Shown here one piece after another: positions 17,219 to 25,493 of a stretch of DNA of 43,306 bases; position 1 is the stretch's first letter; each line of letters starts with the position of its first letter. The position numbers were made by a program, and so were the translations under genes. Under the pieces are notes generated by a model. The model had not been told where the DNA came from. It searched no databases and was given only the letters and a program-made list of their open reading frames with translations. The stretch spans positions 1 through 43,306 of the forward strand of contig NZ_JAFLDT010000030.1 of the NCBI RefSeq assembly GCF_017302315.1, written 5' to 3'. The stretch comes from Zoogloea sp. (GTDB lineage: Bacteria > Pseudomonadota > Gammaproteobacteria > Burkholderiales > Rhodocyclaceae).

Positions 17219-17881
17219 GTGGGAAGAGCCAAGGTTGTGACTGTGCTGTCCCAGAAGGGCGGTGCCGGGAAGTCCACACTGACCATGCAACTGGCTGGTG
17301 GTTTGGTGCGCAAGGGGCTGAGGGTGGTTGTGATCGATCTCGATCCTCAGGAGACAGCCTTGCGGTGGTCCCACGCGGCGCCAGAGGGTACGCCCTTCCC
17401 GGCAACGGTGATCCAGCTTGGTACGGCCATTGATGGGCTCGGAGGATGCTTGCGTAAGATCGTCCGGGAGGGGGGCATTGTGCTGCTCGACTGTCCGCCT
17501 TCCATCGAGCACCCGGCTACCGTTGCCGCCCTGCAGGAGGCCGACGTGGCTTTGGTGCCTGTGGTGCCCAGCCCGGCGGACCTATGGTCGACGAAAGGCG
17601 TTGAGCGCCTGATCCTTCAGGTTCAGGCCAGTCGCAAGGGGCTGCGCGCCGCGCTGGTGCCGAACCGTGTGGTACGGACGAATCTGGCCTGGGATGTTCT
17701 CGAGGTGATGCGAGACTTTTCCTTGCCCGTCCTGGGGGCTGCCTTGTCCCAACGAAATGCCTTCGCCCAGAGTGCCGTCATCGGTGGAACCGTTTACCAA
17801 CTAGGCCGCGGAGGGGCGGATGCCGCCCGTGAAGTGGACAAACTGGTTGTTGAAGTACTGAAACTGACAGGAGAGAAATGA
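17219..17881 (+). CDS. ParA/MinD-family ATPase, short type Ib-like (ParF-like)
   Basis: A 220-residue deviant-Walker ATPase. The Walker A box SQKGGAGKST at 11-20 has signature Lys13 and Lys18, the A' box is IDLDPQ (40-44) and the Walker B box VLLDCPPS has Asp91. There is no N-terminal helix-turn-helix, so it is the short class used by type Ib plasmid partition and by chromosomal orphan ParAs that position large cargoes. It starts with GTG at 17219, supported by TTGGAGG just upstream. The stop overlaps the next gene's ATG (ATGA), implying tight coupling to the RHH partner. No parB, rep or plasmid genes are nearby, so the cargo is unknown. Confidence 0.9.
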   Translation: MGRAKVVTVLSQKGGAGKSTLTMQLAGGLVRKGLRVVVIDLDPQETALRWSHAAPEGTPFPATVIQLGTAIDGLGGCLRKIVREGGIVLLDCPPSIEHPATVAALQEADVALVPVVPSPADLWSTKGVERLILQVQASRKGLRAALVPNRVVRTNLAWDVLEVMRDFSLPVLGAALSQRNAFAQSAVIGGTVYQLGRGGADAAREVDKLVVEVLKLTGEK

Positions 17882-18597
17882 TGAACACCAAGACCAAGTC
17901 TGCCCTGCGTTCCACGCTGCAGAAAGAAAACGAAGCCCTTGAGGCTCGTTTGCCCGATCCGGTTCAGGACGCCGCGGGCGCCCCGACCCCGGCACCCGCT
18001 GACCCGGTGGCGGTTGAGGCGGTTGCGCCGTCCATCGCTGCCGAGCCTGTTGCTGTCGCCGCGCAGACGCCTGCGAAGCCGGCCACCGCGCCGAAAGCTG
18101 CGAAGCCCGCAGCTTCACCGAAGCCTGCCAAGCCTGCCGTGTCACCGAAGCCTGCGAAGCCGGCTGCCGAATCCAAGCCTGCCGGTGGCGCTGAGAAGGT
18201 GACTGCCCCGGCCGTCAAGAAGGCCGCCGCCACGCCTGCTGCGCGCAGCAAGGCGGTTGCGCCCAAGCCTGCGCCAGCGGCCAAGGCCGAGAAGCCGCCG
18301 AAAAGCGTCAAGCTCGAGAAGGCGGAGAAGCCCGTCAAGGCAGAGAAGGCCGTGAAGGCTGACAAGCCGGTGAAGGCCAGCCGTGAGAAGGTTGTGAGGG
18401 ATTCCTTTTCGATGCCGAAAAGCGAGCATACCCAACTCAAGCAGCTACGTGAGACCCTGGCCAAGGCCGGACGGATCTGCACCAAGTCTGAGCTGTTGCG
18501 CGCCGGCGTCCAGCTTCTGCTGAAAGAGGACGTGACGGGTATCCGGACACTCGTCGAGCGTCTGGTCGTGGTACCCAAGGGCAAAGGCGCAAAGTAA
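17878..18597 (+). CDS. Ribbon-helix-helix protein with long Lys/Ala/Pro-rich arm; probable ParA partner
   Basis: 239 residues in three parts. First is a short basic helix (NTKTKSALRSTLQKENEALE), of the kind that activates ParA ATPases in ParB/ParG proteins. Second is a low-complexity arm of about 130 residues built on AKPA, KPAA and KPVKAEK repeats, like histone-H1-like or AlgP-type tails, which should be disordered and DNA-binding. Third, about 170-220, is a ribbon-helix-helix-like segment: RDSFSMPKSEHTQLKQLRE, AKAGRICTKSELLRAGVQLL. The start is either ATG 17878 or ATG 17881; AGGAG spacing favours 17881. It lies directly behind, and coupled to, the ParA-like gene. The partner role is inferred. 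Confidence 0.75.
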   Translation: MMNTKTKSALRSTLQKENEALEARLPDPVQDAAGAPTPAPADPVAVEAVAPSIAAEPVAVAAQTPAKPATAPKAAKPAASPKPAKPAVSPKPAKPAAESKPAGGAEKVTAPAVKKAAATPAARSKAVAPKPAPAAKAEKPPKSVKLEKAEKPVKAEKAVKADKPVKASREKVVRDSFSMPKSEHTQLKQLRETLAKAGRICTKSELLRAGVQLLLKEDVTGIRTLVERLVVVPKGKGAK

Positions 18598-18608
18598 GGC
18601 CGGATCGT

Positions 18609-20399
18609 TCAGGTTGACGTGGGGGGCTGCTCCGCGGTCTCAAGCCGCACGCGGATCAGGCCCCTCAGGCCGTTGCCCATGAACAGGGCGTCAGCCCGCA
18701 GGAGGTCGTCCATCCTCAGGCGGGCCTCCATCGCTTTGCCTTCCTTGAGCAGACGCTGACGCAGCACGCCGTTGAGCAGACCCGCCTCAAGCGGGGGGGT
18801 CAGCAATACACCCTTCTTTTCCACGAAGAGATTGCTTCGTGCGCCTTCCGTGAGTTCGCCCTTTTCATTCATGAACAAGGCGTCGAAGTGCCCCAGTGCG
18901 GTGACACGCGCAAGTTCGGCATCGTAGAGTGCGCGGGCGGTGGTTTTGTGCCGAAAGAGGGGCTCACCGCTATGGGTGAGCAGGGTTGACAGCACGATGC
19001 TCGGATCGGAGCCCGGTGCGCCATGCTCCAGGCGGGCGGTCTCCAGTGTGAAGTCACCCGCCTGCCCCAGGGTGACGCGAACGCGCGAAGCTTCGCCGGC
19101 GACGACGCTGTCGAGCAGATCGAGAAATCGGGGTTCATCAAAGGGGAATCCGAAAGTCCGTGCGGACGCCCGGATTCGCGCCAGGTGCTCGGGCAGGAAG
19201 GGGAAGGGCGTTTCTCCAGGTGTGTAGCGAAGGGTTTCGATGAGGCGAAGCCCTTTCGGCAGTTCGGTCAGAAAACGCGACTTCAGATGGCATTCGGTCC
19301 ACTCCGCGGCGGGGAGGGAGTCATGGACCACGCCACTGCCGACGTTCAGACGGGCCTGACCGGACGGCTCCACCAGCAGGGTGCGAATCGGCACACTGAA
19401 GCGGAAATCACCCCCCGGGCGTATCCATCCGAGGGCGCCGCAGTACAGGCCGCGGGGCTCGGGTTCCAGTTCTCGGATGATCTCCATGGCACGGATCTTC
19501 GGTGCGCCGGTGATCGAACCGCAGGGGAAAAGGGCCGCGAAGATCTTGTCGAGGCTCGCCGTGACCGGTTCCGCAATGACCCGCGATGTCATCTGCCAGA
19601 CGGTCGGGTAGGGATCGACGCGGAAGAGGTCTTCGACGCGGACGCCACCCGGTGGTGCCAGGCGCCCCATGTCATTGCGAATCAGGTCCACGATCATGAC
19701 GTTTTCGGCCCGGTCCTTCGCCGAATCCGCGAGGACGTCAGGCGTGACGTGACGCGGTGCTGTGCCCTTCATGGGCTGGCTGCTCAGGGTGTTTCCCCGG
19801 CGCTCCAGGAAGAGTTCGGGCGATCGCGACAGGATGACGCCGCCGGGATGGCTGATGAACGCACCGTAGCGTACCGGCTGGGCTCGGCGGAGCGCCCGGT
19901 AAAGACTGGCGGGATCGCCAAACGTGCGACCCGACAAGGGAAAAGTGAAGTTGACCTGGTAGCAGTCACCCTCCTCGATGTATTTGCGAATCCGCGTAAT
20001 GCAGGCCAGATACTCATTTTCAAGGATGTGCGCTTCCAGTTGGCTGGTGCCACCCGCTACCGTTATTGCACGGGCGGTAAGCCAGGCATCGCAGGCATCG
20101 TCACTGAGCCACTCGCCATGCTCGAAGATCCAGCCCGTGAATAGGGGCGAACCGTTGGTGGGGGGGAGCAGGGGCCGCAGGCGGGGTTCGATCAGGTAAC
20201 CGAGTTCGTAGGTGGCCGCAAGGGCTACCCAGGCGCCGTTGCGGGCGGCCTCTTCGAGGCGCAGCAGGGTGGCCTGCCAGTCATCGGTGTGTCGGCAGAC
20301 GACACTCTCCCTCAGTTCGGTGAGGAGCCAGGTTCCGCTTGTATCGGGGCCGTCGAGATTGTTGTCGAAAAGGGCGAAGGTGGGGGGCTGGGCGTTCAC
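18609..20399 (-). CDS. pabB-pabC: Aminodeoxychorismate synthase component I fused to 4-amino-4-deoxychorismate lyase
   Basis: A 596-residue two-domain enzyme for p-aminobenzoate (folate precursor). Residues 1-375 are a PabB/TrpE-type chorismate domain: the PMKGT motif with Lys211 is the aminodeoxychorismate-synthase lysine, followed by DLIRNDMGRL and GSITGAPKIRAMEII. Residues about 380-590 are a branched-chain-aminotransferase-fold lyase (PabC) with the PLP lysine Lys485 in FRHKTTARALYD and MNEKGELTEGARSNLF. Fusions of this kind are common in betaproteobacteria. The glutamine amidotransferase PabA is not in the window. It converges on the ParA/RHH operon with only 11 bp between stops and no visible terminator. 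Confidence 0.93.
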   Translation of the reverse strand: MNAQPPTFALFDNNLDGPDTSGTWLLTELRESVVCRHTDDWQATLLRLEEAARNGAWVALAATYELGYLIEPRLRPLLPPTNGSPLFTGWIFEHGEWLSDDACDAWLTARAITVAGGTSQLEAHILENEYLACITRIRKYIEEGDCYQVNFTFPLSGRTFGDPASLYRALRRAQPVRYGAFISHPGGVILSRSPELFLERRGNTLSSQPMKGTAPRHVTPDVLADSAKDRAENVMIVDLIRNDMGRLAPPGGVRVEDLFRVDPYPTVWQMTSRVIAEPVTASLDKIFAALFPCGSITGAPKIRAMEIIRELEPEPRGLYCGALGWIRPGGDFRFSVPIRTLLVEPSGQARLNVGSGVVHDSLPAAEWTECHLKSRFLTELPKGLRLIETLRYTPGETPFPFLPEHLARIRASARTFGFPFDEPRFLDLLDSVVAGEASRVRVTLGQAGDFTLETARLEHGAPGSDPSIVLSTLLTHSGEPLFRHKTTARALYDAELARVTALGHFDALFMNEKGELTEGARSNLFVEKKGVLLTPPLEAGLLNGVLRQRLLKEGKAMEARLRMDDLLRADALFMGNGLRGLIRVRLETAEQPPTST

Positions 20400-20569
20400 G
20401 CGCCGCAGTTTAACTGTTCGCTACGGATTGGCGTAGTGGCGGAGCCGGAAAGGGGGCATGTGAGCGAGAACCGCATCCGGATCGGGGGAGCCCTGGCGCC
20501 GCCCGGAGGATCCGTGGCGGCGCCAGTGCCCTCCGGGCCGTGGGTGGCACGCCGGAGGGGCTTGAAGCG

Positions 20570-21727
20570 TTACAAGAGGGGGCTGCCGGCGTGTTCCCCG
20601 CGCTCGTACACCACGTGGGCACGACCGACCAGCAAGGGGTCCAGGGGGCCGATGTGCTCAATCTCCTTGTTCGTGTAGGGGAGCTTGTGGAGGATGTAGC
20701 GCATGGCGTTCAGGCGTGCCCGTTTCTTGCAGTCCGACTTGATCACCGTCCAGGGCGCGTCGGCCGTGTCGGTGTGGAAGAACATCGCTTCCTTGGCCTT
20801 GGTGTAGTCATCCCACTTGTCGAGGGAAGCAAGGTCAATGGGGCTGAGTTTCCACTGCTTGAGTGGGTGAGCCTCGCGTTCCTTGAAGCGGCGGCGCTGC
20901 TCTTCACGACTGACGGAAAACCAGAACTTGATGATGTGCACACCGCTACGGACAAGGTGACGTTCAAACTCGGGGGTCTGGCGCATGAACTCAAGGTACT
21001 CGTCCGGCGAGCAGAAGCCCATTACACGCTCCACGCCTGCCCGGTTGTACCAGGAGCGGTCAAACAGGGCGATCTCGCCGGCGGTGGGCAGATGCTGCAC
21101 GTAGCGCTGGAAGTACCACTGGCCGCGTTCCGTTTCGGTGGGTTTTTCGAGGGCCACCACCTTGGCGCCCCGGGGGTTGAGGTGCTCCATGAAGCGCTTG
21201 ATCGTACCGCCTTTGCCGGCGGCGTCCCGACCTTCAAAGAGGATGACCACCCGCTGCCCCGTCTCTTTGACCCACGCCTGGAGTTTGAGTAGCTCGACCT
21301 GAAGCCGGTACTTTTGCTTCTCGTAGGCCTTGCGGGACATCAGGTTTTTGTAGGGATAGGCGCCTTCCCGCCAGCCTTCGGCGAGTTCGTCATCGGGATG
21401 GGAAGGCAGCTTTTTGTAGACGGCTTCGTCCTCAGCGAGCAGGGCCTTGCGCAGAATGTTGGCGTCGTCGGGTGAGGCGCCGGCCATGATGGCCTGCAGG
21501 GTTTCGGCAATACTGTGGGTGTCGTGACGGGCCAGGGTGGCGACGATGTCGCTGACAGCGGAGAGCTTGGCATCCCGGGCGGCATCAACGGCCTCGTTGA
21601 CCTCGAAATTCTCAATGGCGTCAGGCGTGTCCTTCGGTGCGGTGTCGCCCGAACTGGTGCGCCGGGCCGTCGGCTTGCGCGGCGCCTTGACTGGGGGTTG
21701 AGGGGCAGCGTCCGGTTTAGCGCTCAT
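20570..21727 (-). CDS. ppk2: Polyphosphate kinase 2 (PPK2 family)
   Basis: Transfers phosphate between polyphosphate and nucleotides (GDP/ADP to GTP/ATP or NMP, by class). 385 residues: a charged Ala/Pro/Lys-rich tail and helical extension (1-115), then the PPK2 core with Walker A GRDAAGKGG at 166-174 (Lys172), PRGAKVVALEKPTE, and the Walker B/lid motif FDRSWYNRAGVERVMGFC starting at Asp223. The start MSAKPDAAPQ has GGAAG upstream. It is probably its own unit on the minus strand. The nucleotide specificity class (I, II or III) cannot be fixed by eye. Confidence 0.93.
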   Translation of the reverse strand: MSAKPDAAPQPPVKAPRKPTARRTSSGDTAPKDTPDAIENFEVNEAVDAARDAKLSAVSDIVATLARHDTHSIAETLQAIMAGASPDDANILRKALLAEDEAVYKKLPSHPDDELAEGWREGAYPYKNLMSRKAYEKQKYRLQVELLKLQAWVKETGQRVVILFEGRDAAGKGGTIKRFMEHLNPRGAKVVALEKPTETERGQWYFQRYVQHLPTAGEIALFDRSWYNRAGVERVMGFCSPDEYLEFMRQTPEFERHLVRSGVHIIKFWFSVSREEQRRRFKEREAHPLKQWKLSPIDLASLDKWDDYTKAKEAMFFHTDTADAPWTVIKSDCKKRARLNAMRYILHKLPYTNKEIEHIGPLDPLLVGRAHVVYERGEHAGSPLL

Positions 21728-21864
21728 GGCTTTTCTTCCTTCTTCTTGGTGATTGCGGTCGGCGGGGGCTCGTCACCGCAAATCGAAGAGCGGCCTTGGC
21801 GAGCATGAGGTGTTCATCCGTCATTCTCTGGGAAGCGGCAATTCCCTGCAACGGCTATGGTTTT

Positions 21865-22788
21865 TCAGAGGGCGGAACGGGCTGCCCGTCGGGCGCAGCG
21901 CTCGGCATAGGCCCTGCAGCGTGCGATGTACTCGGTTGCACTCTTTGGCATGGGGGTGCGTGCCCGAGTGATGTAGCTCACCAGGTCGCGTCCCTGCTCA
22001 ATGAGCAGGCGGCCGTCGGCAACGAGGTGCTGTTCCTCGAGATTGACCGGCATTGCGTCAGTGTTGAAGTGGCCGCACATGCGTTCGGCTGCGGTGACGA
22101 AACTGGTCCAGATGTCGAAGATGTCCGGATCGGTACGCAGGGTTTCGGTCTTGATCTTGGCAGCGCCGGCGAACTCATGGACGTGGGGCTCAACACCCTT
22201 GAAACAGGGCAGAGGTTCGAAGGTCTCGACCATCGCCTCCGCCAGCAGATCAATGTCGCGTAGTGTCATGGCGATCTTGACGTAGCGACTCTCGTAGAAA
22301 TCCTCGAGGGGGATTGAGAACGCCTTGAAGGGCTCGCCCCACAGTTCATCGATGCCTTCTTCACCCGAACGGTGCAGCACCAGGCGGCCCAGACCCAGGG
22401 CTTCTTGCAGACAACGCCCGCATTCGCGCATCAGGGCATTGTCGGACTGGATCTCGATGCCCACGCTCTGCAACTCCACCAGCTTGGTGAAGATGTCTGC
22501 GGCCCGATTGAACAGGGCGCCTGCCAGCATGGCACCCTTGACACGGCGACGGTCGGAATCGGCTTCTTCCTCGTAGCTTTTTCGCGCCTCATTTAGACGG
22601 CTGCCGGGAATGTTGAGGCCGTGCTCCACATGATTGAAGAGACGGCGGGTCAGGGCGCCGATCAACTTACGCTTGGCCTGCAGGGTGTCTTCGGGAACCT
22701 TGTAGGTCTTGACCCAGTATCCTGAGTAAAAAACCCGTTCCCGCCCGTTGATGATCTGCTTGGTGCCTTCCGGAACGTCGTTGTCCAT
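21865..22788 (-). CDS. Conserved-looking hypothetical protein (307 aa)
   Basis: I do not recognise the family. It is soluble, mixed helical and rich in charged residues, with no signal peptide or membrane segment. The start MDNDVPEGTKQIINGRERVF is followed by WVKTYKVPEDTLQAKRKL. Potential metal ligands occur (ECGRC at about 122-126, HVHEF at about 205-209) but do not form a known motif. It ends with an Arg/Ala-rich tail. It lies between ppk2 (137 bp downstream) and moaA on the same strand, and codon use matches its neighbours, so it is likely a genuine chromosomal gene. Confidence 0.7.
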   Translation of the reverse strand: MDNDVPEGTKQIINGRERVFYSGYWVKTYKVPEDTLQAKRKLIGALTRRLFNHVEHGLNIPGSRLNEARKSYEEEADSDRRRVKGAMLAGALFNRAADIFTKLVELQSVGIEIQSDNALMRECGRCLQEALGLGRLVLHRSGEEGIDELWGEPFKAFSIPLEDFYESRYVKIAMTLRDIDLLAEAMVETFEPLPCFKGVEPHVHEFAGAAKIKTETLRTDPDIFDIWTSFVTAAERMCGHFNTDAMPVNLEEQHLVADGRLLIEQGRDLVSYITRARTPMPKSATEYIARCRAYAERCARRAARSAL

Positions 22789-22971
22789 GGTCCGCTCTTG
22801 GCTAAGGTTGGGGGGGCGGCTTGGCCAGCTAATGGCTTTGTATCAATTTGCTGCAACACGAAATTTTGCACCATATCCGACCTGCTGACGCGGTCGACCA
22901 ACAAATTCACCCTCGAAATGGGTAGCGTGTCACAGCTTGGCGGGCACTCCGCGCCTACGAGGGGGCCGGGT

Positions 22972-24060
22972 TCAGCCGCCGATATAGGACATTTCGATCT
23001 TGCGCAGGGCGGCTGTCTCCGCTGTGCGGATTTCGGAGTAGCGGTCGATGCGCTGGCGCCAGATGAGCCCGATGGCGGCCGAGATCTCGGCATCGCTGCG
23101 GCCCTCACGCATCAGGCTGCGAAGGTCGTGGCCACTTTGGGCGAAGAGGCAGGTGTACAGGCTTCCCTCCGTCGAAAGACGGGCCCTCGTGCACGTGGAA
23201 CAGAAGGCCTGGGTAACCGAGGAGATGACGCCTATCTCGCCGCTGCCGTCAGCGAAGCGCCACCGTTCAGCTACTTCTCCGCTGTAGTTGGGATCAATCG
23301 GCTCAAGGGCATGTTTTTCGTGGATGCGTCGCACCACTTCGGCGGAGGGCACGACATCGTCCATTCGCCAGCCGTTGGAGCTCCCCACGTCCATGAACTC
23401 GATGAAGCGCAGGATATGCCCGGTACCCCGGAAGCGCTCGACCATGGGCAGGATTTCCTGATCATTGAGGCCCCGCTTGACCACCATGTTGATCTTGATG
23501 GGTCCGAGCCCCACTGCCTCGGCGGCCGCAATGCCCTTGAGAACATCCGCGACGGGCACATCCATGTCGTTCATGGCACGGAAGATCGTGTCGTCCAGGG
23601 AATCCAGGCTGACGGTGACGCGTCGTAATCCGGCTGCTTTCAGCATGCCTGCCTTTTTGGGTAGCAGGACGCCGTTTGTTGTAAGTGTCACCTCCATCTG
23701 CGGGATGGAGCCCAATTGGCTGATCAGCTGCTCCAGATTGCGCCGCAGCAGGGGCTCGCCGCCTGTCAGGCGTATCTTGGTGACCCCGTGGGCGGCGAAC
23801 AGCCTCGCCAAACGGGTGATTTCCTCGAAGGACAACAGCGACTGGCGGGGCAGGAAGGCATAGTCCTTGTCGAATACCGATTTGGGCATGCAATACACGC
23901 AACGGAAGTTGCAGCGATCGGTCACCGAGATCCGCAGATCCCGCACGGGGCGTCCCCTGCTGTCCAGGAGCATGCCAGTGGCCGCGCTGAGTTCGGCCGG
24001 GATCGCCGGCTGTTGCCGGAGTTGGCGCTCGTCGGCCAGGGGAATCACGCGCTGGGTCAT
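22972..24060 (-). CDS. moaA: GTP 3',8-cyclase (molybdenum cofactor synthesis)
   Basis: A radical-SAM enzyme that, with MoaC, turns GTP into cyclic pyranopterin monophosphate. 362 residues; the N-terminal [4Fe-4S] cluster motif is C50-x3-C54-x2-C57 ([12 protein letters not shown]), a GGEPL motif follows, and the second cluster motif [14 protein letters not shown] then YTC lies near residues 285-310. The chain ends in the catalytic GG (EMSYIGG). An N-terminal extension of about 30 residues precedes the conserved region, so the true start may be slightly later. No other moa/moe genes adjoin. A terminator-like hairpin sits in its leader. Confidence 0.96.
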   Translation of the reverse strand: MTQRVIPLADERQLRQQPAIPAELSAATGMLLDSRGRPVRDLRISVTDRCNFRCVYCMPKSVFDKDYAFLPRQSLLSFEEITRLARLFAAHGVTKIRLTGGEPLLRRNLEQLISQLGSIPQMEVTLTTNGVLLPKKAGMLKAAGLRRVTVSLDSLDDTIFRAMNDMDVPVADVLKGIAAAEAVGLGPIKINMVVKRGLNDQEILPMVERFRGTGHILRFIEFMDVGSSNGWRMDDVVPSAEVVRRIHEKHALEPIDPNYSGEVAERWRFADGSGEIGVISSVTQAFCSTCTRARLSTEGSLYTCLFAQSGHDLRSLMREGRSDAEISAAIGLIWRQRIDRYSEIRTAETAALRKIEMSYIGG

Positions 24061-24131
24061 CGTGGTGTCGGGTGGGGCTGCACAGCGGATCTTATAGGCC
24101 GGTACGCCGAGGGAGCACCTTGTTCCGTGCT

Positions 24132-24192
24132 AAAAAACGCCCGCCTTTGTCGAAAATTATGGGGGCTGCCATGGCGAAGGGCAAGGCGGGCG
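24132..24192 (-). promoter_or_regulatory. Hairpin plus T-run in the moaA leader (attenuator or second terminator)
   Basis: On the minus strand CGCCCGCCTT (24192..24183) pairs perfectly with AAGGCGGGCG (24147..24138), followed by T6 (24137..24132), 72 bases before the moaA ATG. The loop is long (35 nt) and contains a GCCATGGC palindrome. Upstream, 24223..24209 forms GCCGCA-GAA-TGCGGC. Either this is a backup terminator for the xrtH unit or a conditional terminator for moaA. Confidence 0.45.
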
Positions 24193-24242
24193 GGGTGAGG
24201 GTGACAGAGCCGCATTCTGCGGCCGTGTTCTTGCGAGGGGCC

Positions 24243-24275
24243 GGAAAAACAAAAATGCCCACCGAGGTGGGCATT
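24243..24275 (-). terminator. Intrinsic terminator of the xrtH/IPTL-CTERM unit
   Basis: On the minus strand AATGCCCACC-TC-GGTGGGCATT (24275..24254) is a perfect 10-bp stem followed by TTTTTG and TTTTT. It lies 22 bp past the substrate gene stop. Confidence 0.95.
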
Positions 24276-24296
24276 CATCAGGGCTTCAGGTGTGGA

Positions 24297-24800
24297 TCAG
24301 CCCTGCTTGCGTCGCATCATGACCAAGGTGCTGGCAGCCATCAGGCCGGACAACAGGATCATGCCCCATTCGTTGAGGGTGGGGACGGATGTGGTGGTGG
24401 CAGTGGTCGTGCCAGGCGCCCATGTGAGGGTGCTCGCACCGTAGGTCGCGGTGTAGGGCGCGAGGCCTGAGAATGAAGTTGTTCCGTTGTTGCAACCGAA
24501 ATTAAGATCCAGTGCAAAGTTCGGCGTGGAGTTGGCGGCCAAAAACGTACATTGAGCCTTGGTAAAGCTTTGGCCGGCGCCGGCTACGCCACCGGTGATG
24601 GTGATGGAGATGGATGTGGCATTGGCCAGCGAGAGCGTATTGCCTGACGCGGTGACAGTGTCGTCCCAGACCAGGGTGCCGCCACCGGTTTCACCGCCAG
24701 TGCCGGTGACAGTGAAGGTATGGGTCTGGATGGCGGCAAGGGCCGGCATGGAGATGGCTGCGACAGAGGCAACGATCGCCGATTTGAGCATTTTTTTCAT
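24297..24800 (-). CDS. IPTL-CTERM (exosortase H substrate) secreted protein
   Basis: A 167-residue exported protein. A signal peptide occupies 1-23 (MKKMLKSAIVASVAAISMPA then LAA). The mature part is Thr/Gly/Ser-rich and probably beta-structured, with two cysteines (QCTFL, FGCNNG). The C-terminal sorting tripartite signal starts with VPTLNEWG, followed by a hydrophobic helix (MILLSGLMAASTLVMM) and basic RRKQG, a clear variant of the IPTLxxWG motif recognised by XrtH. The start is ATG 24800; an internal ATG three codons later is possible, and no strong Shine-Dalgarno is seen for either. It is the last gene of the xrtH unit and its probable dedicated substrate. Confidence 0.88.
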   Translation of the reverse strand: MKKMLKSAIVASVAAISMPALAAIQTHTFTVTGTGGETGGGTLVWDDTVTASGNTLSLANATSISITITGGVAGAGQSFTKAQCTFLAANSTPNFALDLNFGCNNGTTSFSGLAPYTATYGASTLTWAPGTTTATTTSVPTLNEWGMILLSGLMAASTLVMMRRKQG

Positions 24801-24889
24801 TTGAGATTTTGTGCAAGTGAGGACTGCATATTTATAGCCGAGTTTACATTTTGTATCAAATGTTCTTCGGGTAGATGTTGATGCGGGTT

Positions 24890-25489
24890 TCAGTGTTTGC
24901 CCGACAGGCTGCCCTCGAGCAGCACCGTTGCCATCAATCTGCGGTCGAGGGCCAGCCACACCAGCACCGGGGCCAGGGCGGGAAAGATCAGGTAGCCGAA
25001 CTGGTAGCCCGCCGCCACGAGGTTCATGCCCATGGCCGAGAAGCCCGCCTCACTGGCAACCTGGGGACCGGCCTGGACCGCGACTTGAAGCAGCCACGCA
25101 AAGGCGATGCTCCAGGCCTGGAACGGAATAAGAAGGGTCAGGCCCGCGGGCAGTTTCCACCATAGCTTGCGGGCTTGGCCACCCAGTAACAAGGCAGGCA
25201 GGAGGGCCGACCCATAGCAGTAGCTCAGCGCACGTATCTCGGGCGTCAGTTCGCCGACCTGGCGGTTTGGGGTGACGACCTTAAGGTTTGTGAGCAGGGC
25301 ATGGTGAAGGCCCTCTCTTTCGATACCCAGCACCCAGGATGGAAACTGAAACTGCAAAGCCTTTCCGGCAAGCCAGGCAGGAGGCGCGACGACCCATTCG
25401 CGCGCCCAGTACCACAGGGCCAGCATCGGAATGAGCAGAAGTAAGGTGCGCAGGAAGAAGCCGCCGATGATGCTGAAGTGCTTCTCCAT
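24890..25489 (-). CDS. Exosortase H-associated membrane protein
   Basis: A 199-residue multi-pass inner-membrane protein. Hydrophobic segments lie near 7-25 (IIGGFFLRTLLLLIPMLALW), 85-105, 118-140 and 165-190 (GYLIFPALAPVLVWLALD). Position directly behind xrtH, and its overall shape, match the membrane protein that usually accompanies XrtH; its function is not established. ATG 25489 is four bases after the xrtH stop; a TTG at 25507 overlapping xrtH is an alternative start. Confidence 0.75.
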   Translation of the reverse strand: MEKHFSIIGGFFLRTLLLLIPMLALWYWAREWVVAPPAWLAGKALQFQFPSWVLGIEREGLHHALLTNLKVVTPNRQVGELTPEIRALSYCYGSALLPALLLGGQARKLWWKLPAGLTLLIPFQAWSIAFAWLLQVAVQAGPQVASEAGFSAMGMNLVAAGYQFGYLIFPALAPVLVWLALDRRLMATVLLEGSLSGKH

Positions 25490-25493
25490 GCTC

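Noticed and set aside
18060-18400. Tandem DNA repeat in the RHH protein gene
   Set aside because: The periodicity is at codon level (Ala, Lys, Pro codons) with imperfect DNA units; it is a low-complexity coding region, not a separate repeat array or CRISPR.
24061-24260. Moco riboswitch ahead of moaA
   Set aside because: Hairpins are present but I cannot match them to the known Moco RNA motif; left as an uncharacterised leader structure.
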